Shown: positions 11,043 to 21,939, counted from the first letter of the stretch. The stretch is 64,000 nt of DNA from Cladocopium goreaui (GCA_947184155.2 CAMXCT020005079.1:342822-406821), one strand, 5' to 3'. Numbers and translations are program-made. The notes: generated by a model not told the origin, from the sequence alone.

Positions 11043-12967
11043 TCAACCATCCCAGTTACCCAAAGAAAGGTGATTCCAAAAACCATGCCAAATGAGGCTG
11101 CAAGCGTGCAGACTTTTCCAGTCCTTTGCCAATGGAGCCCACTTTTTGGCCACGCTCCAGTCTACACCAAGCCGAGCTGCCACTCCCTGCAGAAGAGAGA
11201 GAGAGAGAGAGAAAGATCAACAGCCTTTGGCACATCTAAGCTTAAGCAGACTGCTGCCCTGCCTTGACCAAAACAGAACTGAGTGCAAACGAGAAGTGCC
11301 AAGCCACGCAAAAGTCAGTTGCAGGAACTGCGTGGAAAATATTGGAACTAGAGATCCTGGTGCCAGGTGCCGGATGTTGTTCTATGTTTTGCTAAGCCCA
11401 GCACGCTCTTCCCAAAAGCACCAGCTCCATTGGAAATGACTTCAGCCTAAGCATCAACAGACTTTGCAGCAATAGGATGCTCTCACTCAGAACATCTAAG
11501 AAATCTAAGATAACTTTAATCTCATTTTCTCAGTGACCTGGACTTTGGGTCAGAAATGCAAGCTATACGAACCATGAGGGGTGTGAATAACTCGTCCATT
11601 CAATCGCGAGTTTTCAGAGTTCCCTGCTGTCGTAGTGGGCTCTTGGAGGAGAACTCCTCTTTGGAGTAGCCACCAGGAAAGATCACATCCTTCTCACCAA
11701 ACAAATACAGTGCAACGCTCGCCTCAGCAGTGGAGCAGTGGAGCAGTGGAGCAGTGGAGTGGCTAGCGAACGGTGCAAAATTCACCGTCGTTATCAAATA
11801 TCATCAGTTTCCATAAGTTTCCGAGGCGAAACGAATCTTTTTACTTCCTGACTTCCTGAATTTCCTGAATATCAAGGCACTGCGCAGGCATCCTCATCCT
11901 CCTGACCTGGGCAAAATGGGATATTCCCCCCCGTGGCCATTGGAATGGAAAAAGATCAAGCAGTGGAATTGGGTACCCAATTTTTAAACCCAAATAATTA
12001 GCTCAAACATGAAGTCAAACAATGCAAACTACTAAAATCATCTATTGTTCATTGTGATTAGACCTTGAAAGTTCCTTTCACTATGCCCCCCACCATCAAA
12101 GAATGTCACACCGAATTTGCGTACGCAGTTTGCCTCCGCGGCAGGCAAACAGCGAAGAGCCAAGCATTGACACTCTGTTTTTTTAATAGGGATTCTGAAT
12201 ATTCAGGAACCCGAAAATATATGCAAACAATCATTGTTCAAACAGAATCTATATAAGACATGCCTATGGAACAGGACAAGTCCAAACCCCGGCCAGGGCT
12301 CGGACCAGCAGCTCAACCATACCACGGCTGCCGTCGTATATTGACGCCGCTAAGATTGCCTAGCAGCACACGTTTGGGTTTGTCCGAAAATGGGGGATGG
12401 CCCGAAACCGCAAGTTTAATGAGGAAAATGGTCTGAATATTTCAAACAAACACATCCAAACTTCTTTGTCTCAGAATCCTAGAACTGAACAAAAGGCCAA
12501 ACCATGGGCAGCACTGTACCGCACATAGAGGCCATGTAGTACCCGTATCATCCTGTATCCATCAGTAAATATTCAATTTTTGTAGAGTCATCTCCCCTAG
12601 CATTGCCTCGGCAACTAGGAGTCGCTGCTCACGGAAGAGTTGAGCTACCTGGCAATCCGTTCCCACTGTGCGATTCTGCTCAGCAGGTTGACACGAGTTC
12701 ACCTGGCCGCAGTCGATGAGAGCCACTTTTCCACCCTCCAAGATGAAGATGTTCCTGCCGATGCTTCAAAGCCCCAGCTGCCCTACTTGATGCCTTTCCG
12801 AATTGAGGATCGCACCCTGGATGTGGGTCGCCGTGAATAAAGCCTGAGGAGAAGATCATTCTGCCTCAGCAAAACTATTTCTCACCGAGAACCCGGACGG
12901 ACCCTCAGCCATTGAGCCAGCGGCCATATGCTGTGGTCAAGGCTTCCAGGATCTGTCGTCCCAACAT
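11043..12967 (-). CDS. ABC1/ADCK/UbiB-family atypical kinase, 3' exon block
   Basis: Exons resolved on the minus strand: 12967-12921 (RQILEALTTAYGR), 12860-12816 (MIFSSGFIHGDPHPG), 12754-12703 (NIFILEGGKVALIDCGQ), 12648-12607 (VAQLFREQRLLVAE), about 12133-12094 (VRKFGVTFFD), 11722-11628 (VALYLFGEKDVIFPGGYS), 11446-11405 (LKSFPMELVLLGRA) and 11186-11043 (GVAARLGVDWSVAKKWAP, then a stop). GDPHPGN is the catalytic-loop signature of ABC1 kinases. LIDCGQ takes the place of the metal-binding DFG, with Phe changed to Cys. The family phosphorylates or remodels lipid and quinone metabolism in mitochondria and plastids. Introns of 61 and 54 bp are GT-AG; others are GC-AG. The join 12921 to 12860 lacks a canonical donor, and one or two short exons are still missing (after 12607 and before 11186). 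The 5' half lies over 22 kb away. Confidence 0.85.
12649..12702 (-). other. 54-bp intron in ABC1 gene (GT-AG)
   Basis: This is among the shortest introns in the window. It separates LIDCGQ from VAQLFREQ. The 61-bp GT-AG intron 12755-12815 splits the PG-N of the catalytic-loop signature. Both are fixed by exact frame restoration. Confidence 0.7.
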
Positions 12968-13552
12968 CTGCCGTCCAAGTCAAATGTAAGGAGAGCACAG
13001 CAACATATCGAGACATATTCGAGACATTTATGCGAGGTTGGGTGGCACACGAGCAAGGACGACCACAGCAACTGCACGGATGTTTTACTAAGATCAGAGC
13101 CGCCGGGGTTACCAGAGCCATCCGATCCAATCGAAGCAATGGGAAACAAAGCTGTTAGGGGGACAGCTAATCTGAGGCTGGAATTCAACCAACTGCCTCC
13201 ACCCCATCAAATCTCCCCTTTGGAAGACTTTGAGAAACCAGCAAACCTGGCATATCCTAACATAAAACACCTACCAGCGTTTGGTAGTCTGATCCGCTGC
13301 AATAATCGGTGGAGCCGTTGACGTCCGTTGTAGTTGTAGGGTTTTCTCCACATTGACCTTGCCGAAGATGTAAAAACAAATAGAAATAAAAAACTGATAG
13401 AAGATGTGGATGGCAACATCAAAAATGTCGGTGAAATCTTTTGAGCAAGGCCAAATGATTCCAATTCAGTCGCTGAACACCTTCATTTACAGTTGTTTCA
13501 TGTTTTTCCCGAGAGCGTCTGAGCGAAGGGTTCTTCTAATACTGTAGTGGGG

Positions 13553-13918
13553 GTCTGTCACACATTTTCACATCTTCAAATCTTCTCATCCTCACATCCT
13601 CACATTTCCACATCTTCTCATCTTCACATCCTCACATCTTCGCATCTTCTCATCCTCACATCCTCACATCTTCACATCTTCTCATCTTCACATCCTCACA
13701 TCTTCACATCTTCACATCTGCTCGTCTTCACATCTTCTCATCTTCACATCCTTAGATCCTCACATCTTCACATCCTCTCATCCTCACATCTTCTCATCTT
13801 CACATCTTCTCATCTTCATATCCTCACATCTTCACATCTTAACATTCTCTCTTGCCCTCTTGCTCTCTTGTCCTCTTGCTCTCTTGCCCTCTTGCTCTCT
13901 CCTTCTTTTCTATTTCTC
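13553..13918. repeat. 'cacatcttcacatcc' minisatellite and 'cttgctctcttgccct' tail
   Basis: About 300 bp of 6-15-bp permutations of 'cacatcttc/cacatcctc/tcatcttc', followed from about 13845 by (ttgccctcttgctctc)n. Strand-asymmetric pyrimidine-rich DNA. Confidence 0.9.
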
Positions 13919-13960
13919 TCTTGAAGGCGCGGGGCAGTGCCAACGAGACGGCACGAAACG

Positions 13961-14218
13961 CAACCCTTTCGCACGAAACGAACCTGAAGTTCGATCGCCA
14001 AAACTGAGGTAAAATTGCGATTTCACAACTTCCGCGGCAACCCTTTCGCACGAAATGACGTTCGATCGCCAAAAACTGCGGTAAATTGGCGATTTCACGA
14101 CTTCGGCGGCAACCCTTTCGCACGAAACGAGGTTCGATCGCTAAAAACTGAGGTACAATTGCGATTTCACAACTTCGGCGGCAACCCTTCCGCACGAAAT
14201 GAGGTTCGACCGCCAGCA
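13961..14218. repeat. 72-bp tandem repeat, about 3.6 copies
   Basis: Units begin 'caaccctttcgcacgaaa' at 13961, 14038, 14110 and 14182, so spacing is 77, 72 and 72 bp. Each unit contains 'ttcgatcgccaaaaactg' and 'gcgatttcacaacttcggcg'. The motif 'tcgcacgaaa' also appears in the degenerate duplication at 29.5-29.7 kb. Confidence 0.9.
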
Positions 14219-14221
14219 AAA

Positions 14222-14796
14222 GCATCTGTGTGTCACCGTGTCTGTGTGTAAAAGCTTCTGTGTGTAAACGTGTTTGTGTTTAAACGCGTTTGTGTGTAAA
14301 CGTGTCTGTGTGTAAAAGCTTCCGTGTGTAAAAGCTTCTGTGTATAAAAGCGTCTGTGTGTAAAAGCGTCCGTGTGTAAAAGCTTCTGTGTGCAAAAGCT
14401 TCCGTGTGTACAAGCGTCTGTGTGTAAAAGCGTCCGTGTGTAAAAGCTTCTGTGTGTAAAAGCGTCTGTGTGTAAAAGTGTCTGTCTGTAAAAGTGTCTG
14501 TGTGTAAAAGCTTCTTTGTGTAAAAGTGTCTGTGTGTAAACGTGTCTGTGTGTAAAAGCGTCTGTGTGTAAAAGTGTCTGTGTGTAAAAGCAGGATTGTT
14601 TAAAAGTGTCTGTGTAAAAGCGTCGGTGTGTAAACGCTTCTGTGTGTACAAGCTCCTTGGTGTAAAAGCTTCTGTGTGTAAACGCGTCTGTGTGTAAAAG
14701 CATCTGTGTGTAAAAGCGTCTGTGCGTAAAAGCTTCTGTGTGTAAAAGCTTCTTTGTGTAAAAGCGTCTGTGCGTAAACGCGTCTGCAAAGAGCCC
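14222..14796. repeat. 18-bp satellite 'tgtgtgtaaaagcttctg', first array
   Basis: About 32 units of an 18-bp repeat with variable 'gcgtc/gcttc/cgtgt' positions. Stop-free on the minus strand in all three frames, giving long low-complexity readings (HTEAFTHRRFY-like). The same satellite recurs at 27180-27715. Confidence 0.92.
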
Positions 14797-14799
14797 ATG

Positions 14800-15610
14800 C
14801 AGTATTGCCTGTGCGGATAGAAACCCCAGCAGCACTCGAAATTCTTTGAGCCGATTTTGTACTGCTTCGACAGCGCGCAATGGTTTGACTTCCCTCTGGC
14901 AAACCACTGTTTCCGGCTCAAGCGCCATCTTGGAGATGTCTTTGGTGGTGTTCATGTTCTTCTTTTCTTTCATCTCCCGCAATATCCTTTGACACTTCTG
15001 CAGCCACGCCCTCTTCTTGCTATCAAAAACTTATGGTGCCGCAGGACATTGGAGTATGGCCCTCGTCTTGTGTTTGTGATATATTGTCTTGATACTACTC
15101 TTCTTGTCTGCTTATAATACATCTTTGATATATTGTTGTGCCATATAATATCTCCGTACTAACAACAGAAGACTCTGCTACTCTACGCTCTCGGGCCATC
15201 CGTCGTCTAGTTTTCGTTTCAGCGTGGACTTTCCGGCCCAGTGGCGCTGTCCACTCGCACACAAGTCACCTGTTCGACACAGAGCGCTGATTGAGTCTAC
15301 AGCCACAGAGCTGAGACGAGATACTCTACCACGAAATGAACAATGATTTACCTTGATTGGGGGTTTTCACTGCCACTCATCCACGTAAACAATCTCAACT
15401 GTTCATGGTTTTGCCCTTGAGTAAACTTCAATGAATATGTTCAGTCATATATCCTGAATAATTTTGTCATACAAAGAACATACCAGTGGTGCCGCACAAG
15501 GCGGTGGCGGAAGCTTCAAAGATAGGAAACTATAGGAGAGGTGAGTTGTTGTGATGCATGGATGGCAGAGCGAATCCACTGATGGACCGAAAGGTGGCTG
15601 TGATTTTTAT
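14800..15610. other. Spacer without recognised gene
   Basis: Mixed-composition DNA between two arrays. Short ORFs are present but without splice or family support. Confidence 0.4.
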
Positions 15611-15611
15611 A

Positions 15612-16250
15612 GTGGTTGCAGTGGTCACCTCACCCACAACTGCAGGATGTAGTGTGGTGTAGCGAAGTGCAAAAGAATTTTATTTGTAGCTGTAGTTGTA
15701 ATGTGTGTTGTAGTTCTAGTTGTAGTGCAGTTGATGTTGTTGATATTGTAACGTTGCTGTTGTAGTTGCAGTTCTGGTTGTAGTTGTAGTTGTAGCGTAG
15801 GTGAAGTGTAGTTGAAGTTGTAGTTATAGTAATTGTAGTCATTGTAGTAGTTGCAGTGGTTGTAGGAGTGACATTGTAGTTGTAGCTGTAGTTGTAGTGT
15901 AGCGTAACTGTAACTGTAGCTGTAGTTGTAGTGTAGTTGCAGTTGCAGTTGTTGTTGTAGCTGTAGTTGTAGTGTAGAGTAGTGGTAATTGCTGCTGTTG
16001 CTGTAGCGTAGTTGAAGTTGAAGTTGTAGAGTAGTTCTTGGTAGTAGTACTTGTAGCTGTAGCTGTAGTTGTAGTGTAATGCAGTGTAGTTGCAGTTGTA
16101 GCTGTAGCTGTAGTCTAGCGTAGTATGGTGTAGTGTAGTGGTGTAGTTGTAGTGTAGCTGTCGTTTTGGTGTAGTTGTAGTGTAGTTGAAATCTAGTTGA
16201 AGTTCTAGGTGTAGTTGTAGCTGTGGTGTTGTGTAGCGTAGTGTAGTCGC
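15612..16250. repeat. 'gtagttgtagtgtagctgta' minisatellite
   Basis: About 640 bp of degenerate TGTAGT-type hexamers, strongly G/T on the plus strand. Confidence 0.92.
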
Positions 16251-16420
16251 AGTTGTCTATCTGTCTGTCTATCTATATATATATATATGTTTATCTATCT
16301 GTCTTTCTGAGTCTATCTATATATCTGTCTATCTGTTTATCTCTCTATCTGTCTGTCTGTCTGTCTATCTGTCTGTCTGTCTATCTGTCTGTCTGTCTGT
16401 CTATCTATCTGTCTTTCTGC
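16251..16420. repeat. (tctg/tcta)n microsatellite
   Basis: Tetranucleotide array 'ctgtctgtctatctat' directly abutting the previous minisatellite. Confidence 0.95.
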
Positions 16421-16589
16421 AAGCTTGAAAACGAAGCTATTCTGCGAAACTTCCTCAAGTTTTGAACTTGACAACATCAAAAAAAAGCGGCAATTCTGGC
16501 GAAGCTTCCTTTAAAAATGGAAAGTTGAGTGCAGAGCTGACAGACTCGTACCAATGCGTTTTGGGATTTTGTCACTCCATCTGTCTAAA

Positions 16590-17215
16590 GCACTGCGCCT
16601 GCCACGAAAAAATGAAGCCAAGTCATACGAAGTGCTGCACCTGTCACGCAAAGTCATCTTAGCAAACCTGACGATCCGATGCACCAAAATGCAACCCCTC
16701 TCAGGAAATCAGCACCCTCGTCTATTAACATCTCTGGTGAACATGTCTCTTGTACTGCACCTGCCATGCGAAATGCATCTTTGCAGATCCTCTCCAAATG
16801 TCCCAAAGTGTTTGAAACTGACAAAACCCTCACGTTTTACTCACTTTTGGGAAGGTGCAAAATCCCTTGCGCCTGCGACGCAAACCACATCCTAACCTCA
16901 AAAAGTGCTCCGAGACCGCCTTTGTTTTTGTTAACACTTTTGACTTCGACATGTGGTTTGCACCACAACGGCGTGCACTTTTACAACATCTCAACTTCCA
17001 AAAGTGCTCCGAGCATGGTGTGCTTTGCACATTTTGCCTTGGAAATGTGCTTCCCGCCACAACGGCGTGCACTTTTTCATCATGTCAACTCTCAAAAGTG
17101 GTCTGATATACCGTCAGTTTTTTCACTTTTTACTTCCACATGTGCTTCGCGCCACGATGGCGTGCACTTTTTCATCATCTCAACTTCCAAAGCGCTCCGA
17201 CGACGTTGAGGTGTT
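16590..17215. repeat. Degenerate ~72-bp tandem duplications
   Basis: Recurrent blocks such as 'cacaacggcgtgcactttt' followed by 'tcatcatctcaacttccaaa' and 'agtgctccga' at about 16965, 17050 and 17155, with weaker copies upstream ('gcacctgtcacgcaaag'). Old tandem duplications; no stable reading frame. Confidence 0.7.
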
Positions 17216-17576
17216 TTAGGCAAGCAATTTTTCATCTCTCATCTGGCCACATGGCTCCGCACCCGCGACCTTCCTGCGCCACAAAACATTGGAAAAACAC
17301 AGTGTTTCGCGACTTTTCTACCTTTTCGCGCACCTGCATCTTCTTTCTTCTGACTCTTTCTCTTCTCTGACTTTTCCCACCTCTGCTTTTCCATCTGTCC
17401 ATATTGTCGGAAGTTTGCCTTCTGAACTTCCTTCGGTAAAGTATCTGAAAACAGTCATATTATTTCTTGTCACTGAACAATCTGAACATAGGGTATCCCT
17501 GAATTCCACTAGTCTATCATCATATTCTCCAATACTTTTTTACTATAGGCAGGTAATGGGGGTATACCTCATGGCA

Positions 17577-17786
17577 CTACGCCTTCTGTGGCACCGTCAG
17601 CTCCTGAAGCGCAGTACAAAGGTCCTGCCAATCAATGCTGAGGCTGAGGGGTTCACCATCAAAAATATGGGGACACGAATCGAGCATCAAACTAACTTTG
17701 AAAAGGGTCTTGACCTTGATTCTTCTCTGCAAAACATAACAGCTCTCTTTACACACAACCTTTGAAATGCGACACTGAGAGTACAC
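17577..17786 (-). CDS. Candidate exon, unidentified
   Basis: An open minus-strand segment contains GEPLSLSIDWQDLCTALQEL and then a stop near 17577. It is co-oriented with and downstream of the last BCS1 exon, so it could be part of that gene's poorly conserved C-terminus. Splice support is weak. Confidence 0.3.
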   Translation of the reverse strand: MYSQCRISKVVCKESCYVLQRRIKVKTLFKVSLMLDSCPHIFDGEPLSLSIDWQDLCTALQELTVPQKA

Positions 17787-18425
17787 TTAGTGCGCCTCCG
17801 GTTTGTCGTGCTCCGCACACAGTTGCTCTAAGCGCGCAGGAGTAATCTCTAATGCCTGTCACAGAAAAATGTTGTCGTTGACCGGAGCCATACTCCCAAA
17901 CACTGTACTGTGCACATGTGGGATTCTCCAGAAGAACTAGGGGATTTACATGGACTTACTCTCCCGAAATCGCAACTTTTCATGAAAATGATTAACCATA
18001 ATCAAATGTGTGGATACTCCATGTTTGGACATGTTTGGACAAACTCCTGGCCAATCCAAAATCTGTGCCCTGCATGCGCGTGGAGGTCTGGCACCTTGGC
18101 CTGGTCATTTCCGTCCAGTAGCAAGCAAATACCTCGGAGAAAATCAAAACGAACGCTGGATCGCAGTATCAACAGTTCATGGAACAAAAAGTGACATGTT
18201 ATTACATGTTACATGTACAACACATAGAGAGAGAGAGAGAGCGAAAGAGTTACGCACAACACATCTATAGTCTACATCACATGAACGTGCATGCGTGTGT
18301 GTCCGCGAGTGTTGAGACTGCAGAATCTCTTTCTTGAAATGCCGCAAAATAACGCGCTGCCATCTCCAAATCCAGCTCCTGGTGCTTGGCTGCGTCAGAG
18401 ATGACACATCTCACAGAATTTGCAC

Positions 18426-18531
18426 CTCTCTACGAAGTTCGTGTCCTGCTGGAAGTAGTGGGCAATCATTTTGCAGGCCTGCTCACCCACCATGTAGTTC
18501 AAATGGAACATCTTATCGATACGGCCAGGTC
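18426..18531 (-). CDS. BCS1-like AAA ATPase, C-terminal exon
   Basis: This 106-bp exon encodes PGRIDKMFHLNYMVGEQACK and MIAHYFQQ. It continues the AAA module directly after ...LDPALIR of exon 28400-28229 (the joined reading is IR-PGRID, the arginine-finger region of BCS1 and related AAA proteins). The boundary is an in-frame GA-AG intron of about 9.7 kb (18532-28228). The exon is followed by an AG-GT donor, so at least one more exon lies to the left; a stretch at about 18370-18300 (AKHQELDLEMAARYF) is a candidate. Confidence 0.82.
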
Positions 18532-18589
18532 CTTGGTCCCATGTCGACATAGACCATCTATACCATATAGTGAGATGAAATAACTGAGT

Positions 18590-18680
18590 AATATCTTGCA
18601 ATATATTGTAGGATCTTGTAGTACTGTGTTGTCTATTGTAGCATATTGTCGTATATTGTCGTATATTTTAGTATTTTGTC
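18590..18680. repeat. 'gtatattgtcgtatattt' short tandem repeat
   Basis: Degenerate TGTAGTATATTG-type units just left of the next array, within the 9.7-kb BCS1 intron. Confidence 0.6.
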
Positions 18681-18734
18681 AAAGGAAGTTGGGAAGCAAT
18701 CTTCCGAGTGAGTTACGAATGACTGGAATAGCAA

Positions 18735-19135
18735 AAACAATACATCACATAACAATACGTCACACAACAATACATCACATAACCATACATCACACAACAG
18801 TACATTACACCACAATACATCACACAACAATATACATCACACAGCAATACATCACATAACAATACATCACACAAAAATACATCCAATGACAATACACAAC
18901 AACAATACATCACATAACAATACATCACACAACAATACATCACACAACAATAAACTACATAACAATACATCACACAACAATACATCACATAACAATACAT
19001 CACACAACAATACATCACACAACAACACATCACACAACAACACATCACATAACAATACATCACACAACAATACATCACACAACAATACATCACACAACAA
19101 TAGATAGATCACGCAACAATACATCAAATAACGAT
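18735..19135. repeat. 12-bp satellite 'cacacaacaatacatcacat'
   Basis: About 30 imperfect units alternating 'cacataacaatacat' and 'cacacaacaatacat'. Intronic to the BCS1-like gene. Confidence 0.93.
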
Positions 19136-19139
19136 ATAT

Positions 19140-19753
19140 GCGCGGTTGCAAATCGCATTGCAATGGCTGCATGGATGTGCACATGCTGCTGAAAAACGCA
19201 TTGTAATGGCTGCATGAATGTTGCATGGGGCTGGTTTTGGGGAGGAAGCCGGAGCACGAAACCGTATGTTTTTCGGGGTAAAGTGGCTGGAGCCGGCGAT
19301 GAAGGGTACCTTGTGTGTGCGGTGGTTGCCGCTTGGATCGCTTCGAGGTCAATTGGTTCCTCTTTGGTGTTCTGCAACGTGGGGATGCAAATCGCATTGC
19401 AATGGCTGCATGAATGTTGCATGGGCCCGGTTTTGGGGAGGAAGCCGGAGCACGAAACCGTATGTTTTTCGGGGTAAAGTGGCTGCAGCCGGCGATGAAG
19501 GGTACCTTGTGTCTGCGGTGGTTGCCGCTTGGATCGTTTCGAGGTCAATCGGTTCCTCTTTGGTGTTCTGCAACGTGGGGATGCAAATCTTATTGTAATG
19601 GCTGCATGGATGTGCACGTGGCGCTGCAAAACGCATTATAATGGCTGCATGAATGTTGCATGGGGCTGGTTTTGGGGAGGAAGCCGGAGCACGAAACCGT
19701 GTCTTTTTTCGTGTAAAGTGGCTGCAGCCGGCGATGGAAGGTACCTCGTGTGT
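19140..19753. repeat. ~210-bp satellite, about three copies, truncated at the retroelement
   Basis: Units carry 'aatggctgcatgaatgttgc' followed by 'atggggctggttttgggg', then 'aagccggagcacgaaacc', 'ccggcgatgaagggtacctt' and 'gtgtgtgcggtggttgccgc'. The first two are complete. The third stops within 'ggtacctcgtgtgtgtgtgt', exactly where the retroelement repeat begins, so the satellite's own GT run was the insertion point. Confidence 0.88.
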
Positions 19754-20098
19754 GTGTGTGAGTCAAACCCTGTTCCAAAGGGCGGTTCGTTTTTTGCGAT
19801 TTTTGTTCTGCGGTTTTTCAGACCAATGATCAAAACAGGGGGACTGCCTGACTTGTAGCAGTGGCAGTCCAACGAAGAGGCTGTTACAAGTCACTGAAAT
19901 GGATTCTGGACGCAGAATCCACGTACCTGTTTTGAAGTGTAGAACCTTTTGTTCAATTTTTTCTTATCATCACGGCAAGGTGGCCAAGCCAGAAACCACC
20001 CACGTCGATTACGGCAATACAAGGCCTTCCAGGGAATTTTCCCGTTACTCAAAAGAGTTACAAAAAACCAACGACGACATGCGGTCTTGCAAGTGTGT
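19754..20098 (+). repeat. Left LTR-like repeat (pseudo-LTR) of the retroelement
   Basis: Starts 'gtgtgtgagtcaaaccctg' and ends 'ggtcttgcaagtgtgt'. It differs from the right copy at 19808 (c/g), 19837 (a/c), 19973 (c/t) and 20020 (c/t). It does not start TG and end CA as retroviral-type LTRs do, which fits a Penelope-type pseudo-LTR better. Confidence 0.9.
19841..19920 (+). ncRNA. Interleaved stem structure in the pseudo-LTR (pseudoknot or bistable RNA)
   Basis: Stem A: 'ggactgcc' (19841-19848) with 'ggcagtcc' (19863-19870), 8 bp. Stem B: 19849-19861 with 19881-19893, 13 bp with one G-U. Stem C: 'ggattctg' (19901-19908) with 'cagaatcc' (19913-19920), 8 bp with a 4-nt loop. Stem A's second strand lies in stem B's loop, so A and B interleave. 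With no linker between the two 5' strands, full simultaneous pairing looks strained; alternate folds are likely. The right repeat keeps all three stems unchanged (25987-26066). No hammerhead core (ctgatga...gaaa) is seen. A self-cleaving or RT-recognition role is inference only. Confidence 0.5.
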
Positions 20099-20527
20099 TT
20101 CGGCCGCGGTTCCGTCATGGTCCGGTCGTGATCCTGGTTTTGCCAGGCTAGTGAAGTCCTCCAGTTGATTGACCTGTTCGCAGGTTCTGATGCTCTTTTC
20201 GTGAAATATGTCTGTCCCTGTCAGGCTCCAGCAACAGGGGAAGTGTGTTCATCTTCTGTGTGTCAGAAGCATTGATTCAGTGAAAACTTTGAGCTGATTT
20301 TGGATTAGGTGCAATATCTAGTCCTGCCTCTGAAGTGATGTGAATGATCCCATGTTGCATGTGAAAACTTCGGGTGCTTTGCCACCCTTGAATTGTCCGG
20401 GTGTATTGATTGCCACTTTTTGGCCTCTGATTGAACCACCTGTTTATCGGATCATGATTTCACTGTCAGTTTACAACAAAGTAGTGTTTTTCATTGTTCA
20501 CTCGGTAGTGTTTTTTTAATTCGTGCC
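20099..20527 (+). other. Retroelement leader between left repeat and first ORF
   Basis: Internal sequence with no sizeable ORF, presumably 5' untranslated. T-rich just before the first ATG at 20528. Confidence 0.5.
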
Positions 20528-21939
20528 ATGTCGTACCATATCTATTTCATTGCGGGTGACTTCGATACAAGTAGACCGCAGGCAGTACCCGAAGCATCAA
20601 CAAGACCACAGGCCATTACATTGACAAGAGATCATCCAGTTGTTCCTGCACCAGTGGCTTCACACATGGTTCATCGTCCACGTCCATCTGTTCCTGTACG
20701 ACCTCGTCCATCAACTCCCATATCACTGCCTGTTCCCCCACGTCCAGCAACATTGATACCGCCAACACCTACTGCATTGACCTCCCGGACACCTCTACAA
20801 GGACCACCAATTCGTTCCCCAACCTCCTACATCATCACCATTGACATCACCACCCGCACCAACAATAACTACAGTCACAGATCAAGCAGGACAACAATTC
20901 CCTACAGACATTATAGCATTCGGGCCAAGGTCAGCATCCGCAACAACACGGAGCAGGTCGCCATTACCTAGACGACGCAGGCGCCCAAGTCCAGACCGTC
21001 ATGTTGAACATCCTTTGTCTAGACCACCAGGGACGACAACGAGCTCACGGGAGTTTGGTCACCGTACTCACCGCTTCCACACCGTATTCCGCATTCCCAT
21101 TACCAACAAGACCAGACAGAGCTATCACCACTCAAGAGGCAGATTTCAGAGCGTGGCTTCGACAGCAACAAGATCCAAACCATCCTATGACTTCTGAGCA
21201 GCTCAAGTATGTAGCCAGCAGTTTGTGTCTAGCGCAACTAGATATAGCTCAGCTTAGACCGTTGCAAGTTTTTGAATTTGATCCGACTTGGACACATCCA
21301 CTTTGCGAAGATCCTCCAACCATACAATATTTCTATGTGTTACCTATTCTGCAATTCAAATCCCGACTCGGTTTTGGAGAGGATATTCCTCCAAAGCCAC
21401 GTAGAGCACTTAACGCTGATGGTCGTGATGCTATTGAACATATACAATTAGTTCACGCAACCTCACCCAGAGGTCTCAGAGGGATTTTAACGGAAGCAAA
21501 GCTCCGACCCTCAAAACTACATCAAGCGGATTCGTGTTCATTCTTTGCTATTGGGTATAGGAAATCCTTTGACCTTCAACAAGATCGTTGGGAAACAGCC
21601 CGGGTACTTAATTCAGGTTGGCAAGCGAGCAAGAACACAGCTCGCATTTTGGTCTTGTGTTTAGGATGGGGCGACGGAAAAACTTTAAAGAAGGAGGTGA
21701 AGCCCCTTGTATTGAACATACTCGGCATGGAGGTATTTGCCACCACTGGCGGGCAAAATTTTGGGTCTGTTCAACCCGTACGCATTACATCAATGCTTTG
21801 GCGTGGAAGTGCGATGCCACTCCACCAGCAGAATCACTGCCATAAGACGCGGGCACATCTTTCCGAGTGCAAAAAAGACCAATTTGCTACTTGTTTCTTT
21901 TATGTGCTGATCCGCCTCATGTCTCGATGCTTCTGTTAG
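20528..21939 (+). CDS. Retroelement ORF1: Pro/Arg-rich leader plus ART-like domain, frame-broken
   Basis: Coding signal passes through three frames: 20528 to about 20840 (Pro/Thr-rich, repeated RPRPS), about 20841-21000 (Arg-rich, PLPRRRRRPSPDRH), then 21001-21939. The shifts look like indels in a decayed copy. The last part is a conserved-looking domain. Near residue 150 of that reading it has LVHATSPRGLRGILTEAKLR followed by PSK, CSFFAIGYRK and ARILVLCLGW. The H-x-T/S followed by G-I-L and L-R-P resembles the nucleotide-binding start of ADP-ribosyltransferase-fold proteins (PARP/KptA type). That resemblance is by eye; the catalytic Glu position is not identified. A nucleic-acid-binding accessory protein is the alternative. 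Confidence 0.5.

Noticed and set aside
12275-12350. tRNA-like or SINE-like sequence (minus strand, 'ggtccgagccc' resembling a B box)
   Set aside because: A- and B-box spacing is too short and no acceptor-stem or cloverleaf pairing could be found.
14233-14982. 249-residue minus-strand ORF (and others of 200+ residues at 26191-27238, 27109-27720, 30552-31247)
   Set aside because: They run through 18-bp, 41-bp or 14-bp satellites that are stop-poor. The protein is a repeat of the satellite, open in several frames, with no attached domain.
19841-19920. Hammerhead or true HDV ribozyme in the terminal repeat
   Set aside because: No CTGATGA/GAAA hammerhead core, and the P3/P4 stems and catalytic segment of HDV are missing; kept only as an unclassified interleaved structure.
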